64,000 nucleotides of DNA from Edaphovirga cremea (GCF_003332275.1 NZ_QOVA01000011.1:62001-126000); one strand, 5' to 3'; counted from the stretch's first letter, positions 38,691 through 49,889 are shown. Program-made: numbers and translations. The notes: generated from the sequence alone by a model not told the origin.

Positions 38691-39965
38691 TCAATCTTCC
38701 CAACGCTTGAGCAGAACACAGGCGTTCACGCCGCCAAAACCGAAACCATTTGAAAGCGCGTAGGTCATTGCATGCGGTTTTGCCTGATTGCCTACGATGT
38801 TCAGCCCTTTGGCCAACTCATCGGCATTCTCAAAATTCAGCGTCGGTGGAACAATTTGATCGCGCAGAGCCAATAACGTGAATATTGCCTCTAACCCACC
38901 CGCGGCCCCCAACAGATGGCCAGTCGCCGACTTGGTGGACGTGATCGCCAACTGTGGATTGGTACCAAACAGATTACGGATGGCATTCAGCTCACCAATA
39001 TCACCCACCGGTGTCGAGGTGGCGTGAGCGTTGAGGTGCTGCACATCCTGCGGTTCAATTCCGGCCTGACGCAGTGCCAGACGCATGGCGCGCCCCGCGC
39101 CGTTGCCATCTTCCGCACCTGACGTCATATGATACGCATCAGCACTGGTGCCATAACCGACGATTTCTGCCATCGGCGTTGCGCCACGAGCCAGAGCGTG
39201 TTCGAGGGATTCAATCACCAGCATGCCCGCTCCTTCGCCCATCACAAAACCGTCGCGATCGCGATCAAATGGTCGTGATGCCGCCTCAGGTCGATCGTTG
39301 AATCCCGTAGACATGGCGCGAGCTGCCGCGAAGCCACCCAGACTGACGGTATCAATTGACGCTTCAGCACCGCCGCAAAGTGCGATGTCCGCTTCATCGT
39401 TTCTGATCATGCGTACTGCATCACCAATCGCCTGCACGCCTGCCGCGCACGCGGTCACAGGTGCGCCAATCGGCCCTTTGAACTGATGCTTGATCGACAC
39501 ATGACCGGCGGCCAAATTCACCAGAAATGACGGGATGGTGAATGGCGATAAACGTTTGACGCCGCGCTGATCGGTGGTGCGAACCGCATGAGCTATGGCA
39601 GGAAAACCGCCAATGCCAGAGCCAATCACGGTTGCGGTTCTTTCCTGCTGTTCCGCCGTTTCTGCCTTCCAGCCTGAATGGGCGATTGCTTGATCCGCCG
39701 CCACCATGGCAAACAGAATAAAACGGTCCATTTTTTTCTGATCTTTTGGCAAAACGGCCAAATCAGGATCAAAGCCCGCCAGCGGATCTTGTTCTTTAGT
39801 CAGAACTTGTCCGCCAATTTTCACCGGCAAGGTAGCCACAATGTCGTCCGGTAATGCTCTGATACCGGATTCACCGGCCAGCAAACGCTGCCAGATTGTT
39901 TCAACATCGCAGCCCAGAGGGCTGACAGCCCCGATACCAGTAATGACTACTCGACGAAGAGTCAT
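38691..39965 (-). CDS. Beta-ketoacyl-ACP synthase II-like protein (stand-alone FabF paralogue)
   Basis: A 424-aa thiolase-fold condensing enzyme starting RRVVITGIGAVSPLG. The Cys-His-His triad is intact: TACAAGVQAIGDAV near residue 174, NAHATSTPVGD near residue 315 and KSATGHLLGAAGG near residue 350. FabF extends acyl-ACP with malonyl-ACP. The main fabF normally lies in the fabHDG-acpP-fabF cluster, so this isolated copy is probably a second synthase with another chain-length or substrate preference. No acyl carrier protein, reductase or dehydratase is adjacent, which argues against a full polyketide or aryl-polyene cluster. Monocistronic, with its own terminator. Confidence 0.9.
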   Translation of the reverse strand: MTLRRVVITGIGAVSPLGCDVETIWQRLLAGESGIRALPDDIVATLPVKIGGQVLTKEQDPLAGFDPDLAVLPKDQKKMDRFILFAMVAADQAIAHSGWKAETAEQQERTATVIGSGIGGFPAIAHAVRTTDQRGVKRLSPFTIPSFLVNLAAGHVSIKHQFKGPIGAPVTACAAGVQAIGDAVRMIRNDEADIALCGGAEASIDTVSLGGFAAARAMSTGFNDRPEAASRPFDRDRDGFVMGEGAGMLVIESLEHALARGATPMAEIVGYGTSADAYHMTSGAEDGNGAGRAMRLALRQAGIEPQDVQHLNAHATSTPVGDIGELNAIRNLFGTNPQLAITSTKSATGHLLGAAGGLEAIFTLLALRDQIVPPTLNFENADELAKGLNIVGNQAKPHAMTYALSNGFGFGGVNACVLLKRWED

Positions 39966-40114
39966 AAGGCAATTCCTTCTTTCAGTAAGTTAAGTATGGC
40001 CTCAGAGAAAACGCAGCAACGAAATGTTATGCCTGCCGCGAAAACAAAATCCCGCCGGTCATTATGTGATGAATTACGAATTTGTAAACAAGTAACCTTA
40101 TTTTACCGCAACCA

Positions 40115-40735
40115 TCAACACGCAAGGCTGCGTAAAACCAGGTTGGTAATAGCGACAACTCTCTCTTCGAGTTCTTCCGGCGTCTTTTGTTCAAGCATCA
40201 ACGGATGTGAAAAGGGGGTCATTGCACTAAGAATAGCCATGCAAACTTCGTCCAGTGGCGTTTTTCGCTCAAACTCCCCAGCTTCACGCCCTTCGACGAT
40301 TATCCGCTCAATGATGCCATACAGCGCCGCCCGGTGGTTAGTCGCAGCGCACCAGCGGTTTGCTGCGGCAACCGCTGCGATATCATGCAGTTTCCTTTCT
40401 TCAAAAAAAAGCTCAAGCCCTTTTTTCATCAATGACTTAAACACATTTCTGAGGCGGGATGTTGCGCTTTGCCCGTTGTCGGCAATGGCAAATAATGTCG
40501 CATCAATATGACCCAGATACTGCGCACAGACCGCTTCACCAATCGCCTGTTTGGATTCGAAGAACTTATAGATATACGCACTGGAGACGCCAATACTTTT
40601 GCCCAATTCGGCGACAGAGGTTTTCGAATAACCATAGTGGCGAAAATGTTCATTAGCTGCCTTTATGATCTGCTCGCGGCGGTCATGTTCTGCCGGTCCC
40701 CTCTGTGGCAAGGCCACCGTCGTGTTGGGATTCAT
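40115..40735 (-). CDS. TetR/AcrR family transcriptional regulator
   Basis: A 206-aa repressor. The helix-turn-helix spans residues 20-65 (REQIIKAANEHFRHYGYSKTSVAELGKSIGVSSAYIYKFFESKQAI), followed by the helical ligand-binding domain. It is divergent from a deleted membrane-fusion-protein gene. The gap carries a perfect 9-bp inverted repeat over a sigma-70 promoter, the likely operator. In intact relatives such a regulator controls an EmrA/HlyD-type efflux operon. Here the efflux genes are lost, so it may be an orphan. The gap to the FabF-like gene (39966-40114) shows no feature. Confidence 0.9.
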   Translation of the reverse strand: MNPNTTVALPQRGPAEHDRREQIIKAANEHFRHYGYSKTSVAELGKSIGVSSAYIYKFFESKQAIGEAVCAQYLGHIDATLFAIADNGQSATSRLRNVFKSLMKKGLELFFEERKLHDIAAVAAANRWCAATNHRAALYGIIERIIVEGREAGEFERKTPLDEVCMAILSAMTPFSHPLMLEQKTPEELEERVVAITNLVLRSLAC

Positions 40736-40766
40736 CAGTACCTCCAGGATAGCTTTTAGAATTCTA

Positions 40767-40805
40767 TTGACACAAATAGGTTACGAATGTAGATAATCGT
40801 AACCT
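40767..40805 (+). promoter_or_regulatory. Sigma-70 promoter overlapped by a TetR-type operator
   Basis: TTGACA at 40767-40772, 17-base spacer, TAGATA at 40790-40795. The inverted repeat AGGTTACGA / TCGTAACCT (40778-40786 and 40797-40805, 10-base centre) covers the spacer, the -10 and the start region, as expected for repression. It reads toward the deleted membrane-fusion gene. Confidence 0.85.
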
Positions 40806-40809
40806 AAAA

Positions 40810-41127
40810 TTGGAGAAATGTCTCGCTGCCTGGTCTCATTCTCCCACAATGATGCAGATGCTCAAATGCAGCCAGCAAAACGCAAAGGTTGATGGTTACA
40901 TCACCGAGGTCGCGGTGCAGGATAATCAAGCCGTGTATAGAGGGGATATGGCTAAACTGCACCTGGATTATACGCTGATTACTGCCCCTATTGACGGTAT
41001 TGTGGGAAATCGCCGCTCAAGGTCGGGGGCTTACGCCTTTCTGGCGAATCGATCTCCGCTGGTTGTTGATGTTCGGGTTGGCATGCTTTGCTTTTTCAAT
41101 GTGGACTTATCTTCCTCTTCCCATTAA
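40810..41127 (+). pseudogene. Deleted EmrA/HlyD-type membrane fusion protein gene
   Basis: Two parts of a periplasmic adaptor remain. From ATG 40819 (ribosome site GGAG at 40813) the first frame encodes MSRCLVSFSHNDADAQ..QPAKRK and then hits TGA. A second frame, open from 40810, carries the lipoyl-like segment NAKVDGYITEVAVQDNQAVYRGD. It is joined directly to the later barrel segment AKLHLDYTLITAPIDGIVGNR. The N-terminal membrane anchor and the whole coiled-coil hairpin (normally over 100 residues) are missing. Function is certainly lost. No transporter gene follows. Confidence 0.85.
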
Positions 41128-41147
41128 AAACAATTAAATACCCTTAA

Positions 41148-41615
41148 TCAAAACGATACACAGACTGGCACATCAACACGCATGACCGCCTCCTGATCGA
41201 AAACCTGCTTGTAGCGAGTTCGCACTGACTCGATGCTTTCATCACTGGCTTGTCCCGGTGCGTGGATAATCATCAACGCCTTACTACTTTCCCTGGCTAT
41301 TTTGCCATTTTTCCCCATCCATTGTCCCTTGGCATCAAATACGCTCAAACCATCCTGGAAAAGAGGCGTCACCTCCGCATCCACAAAACCACTCCACTCT
41401 CTCTGGCTTATGTTGGAACCTGACGGTCGACTCAAACCAAAATAAAGCGTGGTTTGCGTCATCACATCACCTTTGGCGCATTCAATAATCGGCGCAGGTT
41501 TTTCAACGCTGACTGTCTGTTTTGCTGGCACGACACAGCCCGCCAACATTAAGCTACCCACCAATACCAACGTACCTGGCAATCCACCGCGTAAAAAATG
41601 TAAGGCATTTTTCAT
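41148..41615 (-). CDS. DUF3574 family lipoprotein
   Basis: A 155-aa exported protein. The N-terminal signal has a lipobox at residues 23-27 (LMLAGC), so Cys27 is probably lipidated. The mature domain has the DUF3574 pattern TTLYFGLSRPSGSNISQREWSGFVDAEVTPLF near residue 55, then DGLSVFDAKGQWMG. The function of the family is unknown. Its 3' end is 20 bases from the end of the membrane-fusion remnant. It may have moved in with the lost efflux operon, or be native. Confidence 0.85.
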   Translation of the reverse strand: MKNALHFLRGGLPGTLVLVGSLMLAGCVVPAKQTVSVEKPAPIIECAKGDVMTQTTLYFGLSRPSGSNISQREWSGFVDAEVTPLFQDGLSVFDAKGQWMGKNGKIARESSKALMIIHAPGQASDESIESVRTRYKQVFDQEAVMRVDVPVCVSF

Positions 41616-41970
41616 TTTATTATCTCGCGCGTTGTTATTGGAAATAACTGTTATCAGGAACCCTCATTTGCAGCGATTAATCATTGCTCTGCATCGGCTT
41701 TAAAAATTAGCACTCAGCCTCGAAACCGACAATCAACAGCACATTAATTTTATTTATGTATGGATTTACGAAGGGAGAAATCATTTTTATCATTCATTTT
41801 TCTAATCCTAAAAACACATTAAATTTTTTAAAACATATAAATATCAAATGAAATATATAATTTTCACTTAGAATATCTAATCTATTTATCTCGCGTGAAA
41901 AAAAGTCAGTCGTCATTATGCAAGGGTAAAACTACCCTGTCGGACTGAATTTACTGTCCAGCGAGCTTTT
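41616..41970. other. AT-rich non-coding gap between the DUF3574 gene and yicG
   Basis: 355 bases with no supported gene. It is very AT-rich from 41730 to 41900 (stretches such as TTTATTTATG and AAATTTTTTAAAACATATAAA). Both flanking genes point away from it, so their promoters lie here. The composition suggests H-NS-type silencing or the scar of an old insertion. No repeat or site named. Confidence 0.6.
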
Positions 41971-42588
41971 ATGTTACTCAGCGTTCTTTACATTATTGGA
42001 ATTACGGCAGAAGCCATGACGGGCGCACTGGCCGCTGGGCGTCGTCAAATGGATATGTTTGGCGTAATCATTATCGCTTCAGCCACAGCGATTGGCGGCG
42101 GCTCCGTCAGAGATATGCTTTTAGGCCATTTCCCCCTAAGTTGGGTTAAACACCCTGAAAACATTATTATTGTTGCCGTAGCAGCCATTGTTACTACCTG
42201 GTTTTCCCCTCTCATGAAACATTTGCGAAAACTGTTTCTGATACTGGATGCGCTGGGGCTGGTTGTCTTTTCCATCATCGGTACGCAAGTGGCGCTGGAC
42301 ATGGGACACGGGCCGATTATTGCGTCAATCTCAGCCGTCATTACCGGCGTCTTCGGCGGCGTATTGCGTGACATGTTATGCAATCGCATTCCGTTGGTAT
42401 TTCAGAAAGAGATTTACGCAGGTATCGCCTTTGCTTCCGCCTGGTTGTACATCGCTCTGCAACACTTTGCTTTACCGCATAACATGATAGTGATCATCAC
42501 GTTGCTGGCTGGTTTCACTGCTCGCCTGATTGCACTTCGCTTCCGGCTTGGACTCCCGGTATTCAATTACCAGCACCCAGAGCATTAA
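41971..42588 (+). CDS. yicG: TRIC-type membrane protein (UPF0126)
   Basis: A 205-aa inner-membrane protein with about seven spans and the duplicated glycine-rich motif of the family: [21 protein letters not shown] near residue 38 and [21 protein letters not shown] near residue 120. Relatives of this family are trimeric cation channels. E. coli YicG has also been implicated in glycine uptake, so the transported species is not fixed. Its position next to ligB-gmk follows E. coli order and marks the right edge of the accessory region. Confidence 0.92.
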   Translation: MLLSVLYIIGITAEAMTGALAAGRRQMDMFGVIIIASATAIGGGSVRDMLLGHFPLSWVKHPENIIIVAVAAIVTTWFSPLMKHLRKLFLILDALGLVVFSIIGTQVALDMGHGPIIASISAVITGVFGGVLRDMLCNRIPLVFQKEIYAGIAFASAWLYIALQHFALPHNMIVIITLLAGFTARLIALRFRLGLPVFNYQHPEH

Positions 42589-42604
42589 TAGAAATCACCT
42601 TAGG

Positions 42605-42633
42605 AAAAGGCAGCGGTTTTATTGCTGTCGCCT

Positions 42634-42635
<2 letters not shown>
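42605..42635. terminator. Possible terminator between yicG and ligB
   Basis: AAAGGC/GCCTTT arms with an interrupted AGC/GCT extension span the 45-base gap between converging stops, with short T stretches on both sides. Imperfect stem, so low certainty. Confidence 0.4.
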
Positions 42636-44466
<1,831 letters not shown>

Positions 44467-44539
44467 TTATTTGCGCTGTTTTCAGCGTAAAGCATCCGTT
44501 GAAATGTATGTGAACGCTGCAACTGTTGCGGTTGCTGTG

Positions 44540-44545
44540 TATACT
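44540..44545 (+). promoter_or_regulatory. Possible -10 of the gmk promoter
   Basis: TATACT preceded by TGTG lies 58 bases before gmk. The -35 position (CTGCAA) is poor. The rest of the 280-base ligB-gmk gap shows nothing else I can name. Confidence 0.35.
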
Positions 44546-44602
44546 GTGCGGAGAAATCTCTTCTGCATTTGCATATCAACCGTAATCAGCTGAAACGTCA
44601 TC

Positions 44603-45226
44603 ATGGTCCAAGGCACATTATTTATTGTCTCCGCCCCCAGCGGCGCAGGCAAATCGAGTCTGATTCAGGCTTTATTGAAAACACAACCGCTCTACGATAC
44701 ACAGGTCTCCATTTCTCATACCACGCGTGCACAACGCCCGGGTGAGAATCACGGTGAGCACTACTTTTTTGTATCGCAGGAGGAGTTCTGCCAAATGATC
44801 GAGGAAGAGGCTTTTCTCGAACATGCGCAAGTTTTTGGCAATTACTACGGAACATCCCGTCTTGCCATCGAACAGGTATTGTCTACGGGTGTAGACGTTT
44901 TCCTTGATATCGATTGGCAGGGCGCGAAACAAATCCGCGAAAAAATGCCGCAGGCCCGCAGTATTTTTATTCTGCCCCCTTCCCGGGAAGAATTGGGTCG
45001 CCGCTTGCGTGGCCGGGGTCAGGACAGCGAAGAAGTCATTGCCAAACGTATGGCACAAGCCGTTGCTGAGATGACACATTTCGCTGAATATGACTATTTA
45101 ATTGTGAATGATGATTTCGCTCTGGCTTTATCAGATCTGAAGACGATTATTCGCGCCGAACGTTTGCGACTGGGTCGTCAAAAACTTCGGCATGACGCTT
45201 TAATCACCAAACTATTGGCAGACTGA
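44603..45226 (+). CDS. gmk: Guanylate kinase
   Basis: ATP-dependent phosphorylation of GMP/dGMP, essential for GTP and dGTP supply. It has 207 aa as in E. coli. The P-loop [15 protein letters not shown] is at residues 9-23, the GMP-binding [20 protein letters not shown] near residue 38, and the lid [17 protein letters not shown] near residue 133. First of gmk-rpoZ-spoT, linking guanine nucleotide supply to (p)ppGpp metabolism. Confidence 0.98.
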   Translation: MVQGTLFIVSAPSGAGKSSLIQALLKTQPLYDTQVSISHTTRAQRPGENHGEHYFFVSQEEFCQMIEEEAFLEHAQVFGNYYGTSRLAIEQVLSTGVDVFLDIDWQGAKQIREKMPQARSIFILPPSREELGRRLRGRGQDSEEVIAKRMAQAVAEMTHFAEYDYLIVNDDFALALSDLKTIIRAERLRLGRQKLRHDALITKLLAD

Positions 45227-45280
45227 AGACACTTTCAGTATTATGCCCAGTCATTTCGTCACCTGTGGAGTAGCATTTAT

Positions 45281-45556
45281 ATGGCACGCGTAACTGTTCA
45301 AGACGCTGTAGAGAAAATTGGTAACCGTTTTGATCTGGTATTGGTCGCTGCTCGTCGCGCACGCCAGCTTCAAACTGGTGGTAAAGATCCTCTGGTTGCG
45401 GAAGAAAACGATAAGTTTACCGTTATCGCTTTACGTGAAATTGAAGAAGGTCTGATCAACACCCAGATTCTGGATGTTCGCGATCGTCAAGAGCAGCAAG
45501 AGCAGGAAGCCGCAGAGATTCAAGCGGTTACCGCTATTGCTGAAGGCCGCCGTTAA
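45281..45556 (+). CDS. rpoZ: RNA polymerase omega subunit
   Basis: A 91-aa subunit that helps beta' folding and, with beta', forms ppGpp binding site 1. The sequence [20 protein letters not shown] is essentially that of E. coli, with [13 protein letters not shown] near residue 28. It lies 54 nt after gmk and 19 nt before spoT. A ribosome site (TGGAG) precedes the start. Confidence 0.98.
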   Translation: MARVTVQDAVEKIGNRFDLVLVAARRARQLQTGGKDPLVAEENDKFTVIALREIEEGLINTQILDVRDRQEQQEQEAAEIQAVTAIAEGRR

Positions 45557-45575
45557 TTAGCATTGCGAATATACC

Positions 45576-47681
45576 TTGTATCTGTTTGAGAGCCTGAATC
45601 TACTGATTCAAAAATACCTGCCAGAGGGGCAAATCAAGCGCCTCAAGCAGGCTTATCTCGTCGCGCGCGATGCGCACGAGGGACAGACACGCTCCAGCGG
45701 TGAGCCTTATATCACTCACCCTGTAGCCGTGGCCTGCATTCTTGCTGAAATGCGCCTGGATTACGAAACGCTGATGGCGGCGTTATTGCACGATGTAATC
45801 GAAGACACGCCAGCCACCTATCAGGATATGGAACAGTTGTTCGGCAAAAGTGTGGCCGAACTCGTTGAGGGTGTATCAAAACTCGACAAGCTTAAATTCC
45901 GCGATAAAAAAGAAGCGCAGGCAGAAAACTTTCGCAAAATGATCATGGCGATGGTTCAGGATATTCGCGTCGTTCTGATCAAATTGGCTGACCGTACGCA
46001 CAACATGCGCACTCTCGGCTCTTTGCGGCCAGATAAACGCCGTCGCATTGCCCGCGAAACGTTGGAGATTTACAGTCCGCTGGCTCACCGCCTGGGTATT
46101 CATCACCTGAAAACCGAGTTGGAAGAGCTGGGATTTGAAGCGCTGTATCCCAATCGTTATCGCGTGATTAAAGAAGTCGTGAAAGCAGCGCGCGGCAACC
46201 GCAAGGAAATGATTCAAAAGATCCTTTCTGAAATTGAAGGGCGACTGACAGAAGCCGGGATCCCCTGCCGGGTCAGTGGCCGTGAAAAGCATCTCTACTC
46301 TATCTACTGCAAAATGCACCTGAAAGAGCAGCGCTTTCACTCCATCATGGATATCTATGCTTTCCGCGTTATCGTGAAAGAAGTCGATACCTGCTATCGC
46401 GTACTGGGTCAGGCTCACAACCTCTATAAACCCCGCCCTGGCAGAGTGAAAGATTACATCGCTATCCCGAAAGCCAACGGCTATCAATCCCTGCACACCT
46501 CACTGATCGGGCCACATGGCGTGCCGGTTGAGGTTCAGATCCGTACAGAAGATATGGATCAGATGGCAGAGATGGGGGTTGCCGCGCACTGGGCTTATAA
46601 AGAACAGGGCGAATCTGGCACCACCGCGCAAATCAGGGCGCAACGCTGGATGCAGAGCCTGCTTGAGTTACAGCAAAGTGCAGGCAGTTCGTTTGAATTT
46701 ATTGAAAGCGTTAAATCCGATCTGTTCCCTGATGAAATTTACGTTTTCACGCCTGAAGGTCGCATCGTTGAATTACCAGCCGGTGCCACGCCGGTCGATT
46801 TCGCTTATGCCGTCCACACGGATATTGGTCACGCTTGCGTCGGAGCCCGCGTCGATCGCCAGCCTTATCCACTGTCGCAATCACTCTCCAGCGGCCAGAC
46901 CGTCGAGATTATTACGGCGCCCGGTGCACGGCCAAATGCCGCCTGGCTGAATTTTGTTGTCAGTTCCAAGGCTCGGGCAAAAATCAGGCAGATGTTGAAG
47001 AACCTCAAGCGTGACGACTCTATTTCATTAGGTCGTCGATTGCTGAATCATGCTCTGGGCAGCGGGCATAAGTTATCTGATATCCCTAAAGAAAATATCC
47101 AGCACGAGTTGGTTCGCATGAAACTGGCAACCATGGACGATCTGCTTGCCGAGATTGGCCTTGGTAACGCAATGAGCGTTGTCGTCGCTAAAAACCTGCA
47201 GGGCGACCAGTCGAATATCGGCGTGTCAGGCATGCGGAATCTGCCGATCAAAGGTGCGGATGGCATTCTGATCACTTTCGCCAAATGCTGCCGACCCATT
47301 CCGGGTGACCCGATTATTGCCCACGTCAGTCCGGGCAAAGGTCTGGTGGTTCATCACGAGTCGTGCCGAAATATTCGTGGTTATCAGAAAGAACCCGAAA
47401 AATTCATGGCGGTTGAATGGGATGACCAGGAAACTGAGCAGGAATTTATTACTGAGATCAAGGTAGATATGTTCAATCATCAGGGTGCCTTGGCAAACCT
47501 GACGGCGGCAATCAATACCGCAGAATCGAACATCCAAAGTCTGAGTACAGAAGAGAAAGACGGTCGCGTATACAGTGCATTTATCCGTCTGACTGCACGC
47601 GATCGCGTTCATCTGGCCAATATCATGCGTAAAATCCGTATCATGCCAGACGTGATTAAAGTTACCCGCAATCGCAACTAA
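45576..47681 (+). CDS. spoT: Bifunctional (p)ppGpp synthetase II / hydrolase
   Basis: Controls the stringent-response alarmone, with strong hydrolase and weak synthetase activity. It has 701 aa. The HD hydrolase domain (YITHPVAVACILAEM near residue 45, LLHDVIEDT near residue 70) is followed by the synthetase domain (REKHLYSIYCKM near residue 237, GYQSLHTSLIG near residue 305). TGS (DEIYVFTPEGRIVELPAGATPVDFAYAVHT near residue 385), a helical region and a C-terminal ACT domain complete it. The start is TTG at 45576 (MYLFESLN), matching the known N-terminus. In E. coli trmH follows; here only 126 bases separate it from recG. Confidence 0.98.
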   Translation: MYLFESLNLLIQKYLPEGQIKRLKQAYLVARDAHEGQTRSSGEPYITHPVAVACILAEMRLDYETLMAALLHDVIEDTPATYQDMEQLFGKSVAELVEGVSKLDKLKFRDKKEAQAENFRKMIMAMVQDIRVVLIKLADRTHNMRTLGSLRPDKRRRIARETLEIYSPLAHRLGIHHLKTELEELGFEALYPNRYRVIKEVVKAARGNRKEMIQKILSEIEGRLTEAGIPCRVSGREKHLYSIYCKMHLKEQRFHSIMDIYAFRVIVKEVDTCYRVLGQAHNLYKPRPGRVKDYIAIPKANGYQSLHTSLIGPHGVPVEVQIRTEDMDQMAEMGVAAHWAYKEQGESGTTAQIRAQRWMQSLLELQQSAGSSFEFIESVKSDLFPDEIYVFTPEGRIVELPAGATPVDFAYAVHTDIGHACVGARVDRQPYPLSQSLSSGQTVEIITAPGARPNAAWLNFVVSSKARAKIRQMLKNLKRDDSISLGRRLLNHALGSGHKLSDIPKENIQHELVRMKLATMDDLLAEIGLGNAMSVVVAKNLQGDQSNIGVSGMRNLPIKGADGILITFAKCCRPIPGDPIIAHVSPGKGLVVHHESCRNIRGYQKEPEKFMAVEWDDQETEQEFITEIKVDMFNHQGALANLTAAINTAESNIQSLSTEEKDGRVYSAFIRLTARDRVHLANIMRKIRIMPDVIKVTRNRN

Positions 47682-47807
47682 TGCATGCTCCGCAACGCCT
47701 TATGCCGTTTAGGCGGCGCTGTTAGCAGACTCGCTGCCAGCGCCCACCAGCAAAAGAGCGTCAGATAACTGTGATAGCTGGGCCGGAATACTGGCCACGG
47801 AGGCATA

Positions 47808-49889
47808 ATGAAGGGTCGCTTGCTGGACGCAATTCCACTGACATCGCTTTCCGGTGTGGGAGCCAGCCAGGCTGGTAAACTGGCAAAGATTGGTCTGGAA
47901 ACCATTCAGGATCTCCTGCTGCACCTGCCGCTCCGTTATGAAGATCGCACCCAGCTTTATCCTATCAATGATCTGCTCCCTGGAATATTTGCCACTATAG
48001 AAGGCGAAGTTCTGCGTACTGATATCAGTTTTGGTCGACGCCGCATGCTGACATGCCAGATCAGCGATGGCACGGGCATGGTCACGCTACGCTTCTTCAA
48101 TTTCAACGCCGCAATGAAAAATAGCCTCGCGACTGGTCGCCGCGTTACAGCCTACGGTGAGATCAAACGCGGGACGCATGGCGCTGAAATTATCCATCCT
48201 GAATATCGCATTCAGGGTGAAAATGCCGAAGTCATTCTGCAAGAGTCCCTTACGCCGGTTTATCCGACCACTGAAGGTATTCGTCAGGCTACGTTACGCA
48301 AGCTCACCGATCAGGCGTTGGCGTTATTGGATACCGTTCCGATAGCAGAACTGCTGCCTGAAGAGTTGGGCAGATCGCTGATTGCACTTCCACAAGCGTT
48401 GCATCTTTTACATCGTCCACCACCGGACATGCAGTTGGCTGACCTGGAAAAAGGTCAGCATCCCGCTCAACGCCGCCTGATTATGGAGGAGTTGCTGGCG
48501 CATAACCTCAGCATGCTGGCGGTACGTGCGGGTGCGCAGAGCTATCAGGCACTCTCCCTGAAAGCAGACGATACGCTCAAAGACCCATTCCTTGCCGCCC
48601 TTCCCTTTCGCCCAACGGCTGCCCAGACACGGGTTGTGGCAGAGATCGAACAGGATATGGCAAAAGATTTCCCGATGATGCGTTTGGTTCAGGGTGACGT
48701 GGGCTCAGGTAAAACGTTGGTGGCTGCGCTGGCCGCTCTGCGGGCAATTGCGCAAGGCAAACAGGTTGCGTTGATGGCTCCCACCGAGCTATTGGCCGAA
48801 CAGCATGCGAATAATTTCCGTCAGTGGTTCGAGCCGCTCGGCGTTGAAGTCGGTTGGCTGGCAGGTAAGCAAAAAGGTAAAGCCCGATTGGCGCAGCAAG
48901 AGGCCATCGCCAGCGGACAAGTGTCGATGGTAGTGGGTACCCACGCGATTTTTCAGGAACAGGTTCGTTTTAGTGGATTGGCACTGGTTATCATTGATGA
49001 ACAGCATCGGTTTGGTGTTCATCAGCGTCTGGCTCTGTGGGAAAAAGGCGAAGAGCAGGGATTTCATCCGCATCAATTGATTATGACCGCAACGCCTATC
49101 CCGCGAACGCTGGCGATGACGGCTTATGCCGATCTCGATACGTCGGTTATCGACGAGCTCCCTCCTGGCAGAACACCGGTCACAACGGTCGCCATTCCTG
49201 ATACCCGCCGTAGCGACATTATTACACGGGTGAAAAATGCCTGTATTGAGGAAGGCCGACAGGCTTATTGGGTATGTACCCTGATTGAAGAATCGGAAAT
49301 GCTTGAGGCGCAAGCCGCCGAGGCGACGTTTGAAGGACTAAAAGTAGCGTTGCCTGAATTGAAGGTGGCGTTGATTCATGGGCGAATGAAACCCCAGGAA
49401 AAGCTGGCCGTTATGGAGGCGTTCAAACAAGGCGAAACGCAACTGCTGGTTGCAACCACGGTGATAGAAGTGGGTGTTGATGTCCCTAATGCCAGCCTGA
49501 TGATTATTGAAAATCCGGAGCGGCTTGGTCTGGCGCAGTTGCATCAGCTTCGCGGACGTGTTGGTCGCGGGGCCGTCGCTTCCCATTGCGTATTGCTCTA
49601 TAAAACACCGTTGAGTAAAACGGCACAGAAACGCCTGCAAGTGTTGCGTGACAGTAATGATGGTTTTGTGATTGCGCAGCAGGACTTGGAAATTCGTGGA
49701 CCTGGCGAATTGTTGGGTACGCGACAAACGGGCAGTGCCGAATTCAAAGTCGCCGATCTTTTACGCGATCAGGCGATGATTCCTGAAGTGCAACGCGTCG
49801 CCCGGCATATCCACCAGCTCTATCCAGAACATGCCAGAGCCTTAATCGAACGCTGGCTACCGGAACGCGCACGTTACACCAACGCGTGA
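47808..49889 (+). CDS. recG: ATP-dependent DNA helicase RecG
   Basis: Branch-migrating helicase that regresses stalled replication forks and resolves R-loops and Holliday junctions. It has 693 aa. An N-terminal wedge/OB domain (residues 1-200) is followed by helicase motif I LVQGDVGSGKTLVAALAALRAI near residue 298, motif II VIIDEQHRFG near residue 393, motif III LIMTATPIPRTLAMT, and motif VI QLRGRVGRGAVASHCVLLY near residue 580. It starts at ATG 47808 with GGAGG upstream. Its usual upstream neighbour trmH is absent; downstream, gltS is absent too. Confidence 0.98.
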   Translation: MKGRLLDAIPLTSLSGVGASQAGKLAKIGLETIQDLLLHLPLRYEDRTQLYPINDLLPGIFATIEGEVLRTDISFGRRRMLTCQISDGTGMVTLRFFNFNAAMKNSLATGRRVTAYGEIKRGTHGAEIIHPEYRIQGENAEVILQESLTPVYPTTEGIRQATLRKLTDQALALLDTVPIAELLPEELGRSLIALPQALHLLHRPPPDMQLADLEKGQHPAQRRLIMEELLAHNLSMLAVRAGAQSYQALSLKADDTLKDPFLAALPFRPTAAQTRVVAEIEQDMAKDFPMMRLVQGDVGSGKTLVAALAALRAIAQGKQVALMAPTELLAEQHANNFRQWFEPLGVEVGWLAGKQKGKARLAQQEAIASGQVSMVVGTHAIFQEQVRFSGLALVIIDEQHRFGVHQRLALWEKGEEQGFHPHQLIMTATPIPRTLAMTAYADLDTSVIDELPPGRTPVTTVAIPDTRRSDIITRVKNACIEEGRQAYWVCTLIEESEMLEAQAAEATFEGLKVALPELKVALIHGRMKPQEKLAVMEAFKQGETQLLVATTVIEVGVDVPNASLMIIENPERLGLAQLHQLRGRVGRGAVASHCVLLYKTPLSKTAQKRLQVLRDSNDGFVIAQQDLEIRGPGELLGTRQTGSAEFKVADLLRDQAMIPEVQRVARHIHQLYPEHARALIERWLPERARYTNA

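Noticed and set aside
41730-41900. Small gene or sRNA in the AT-rich gap before yicG
   Set aside because: No frame with a start and ribosome site and no terminator-like hairpin were seen; the AT-richness alone is not evidence.
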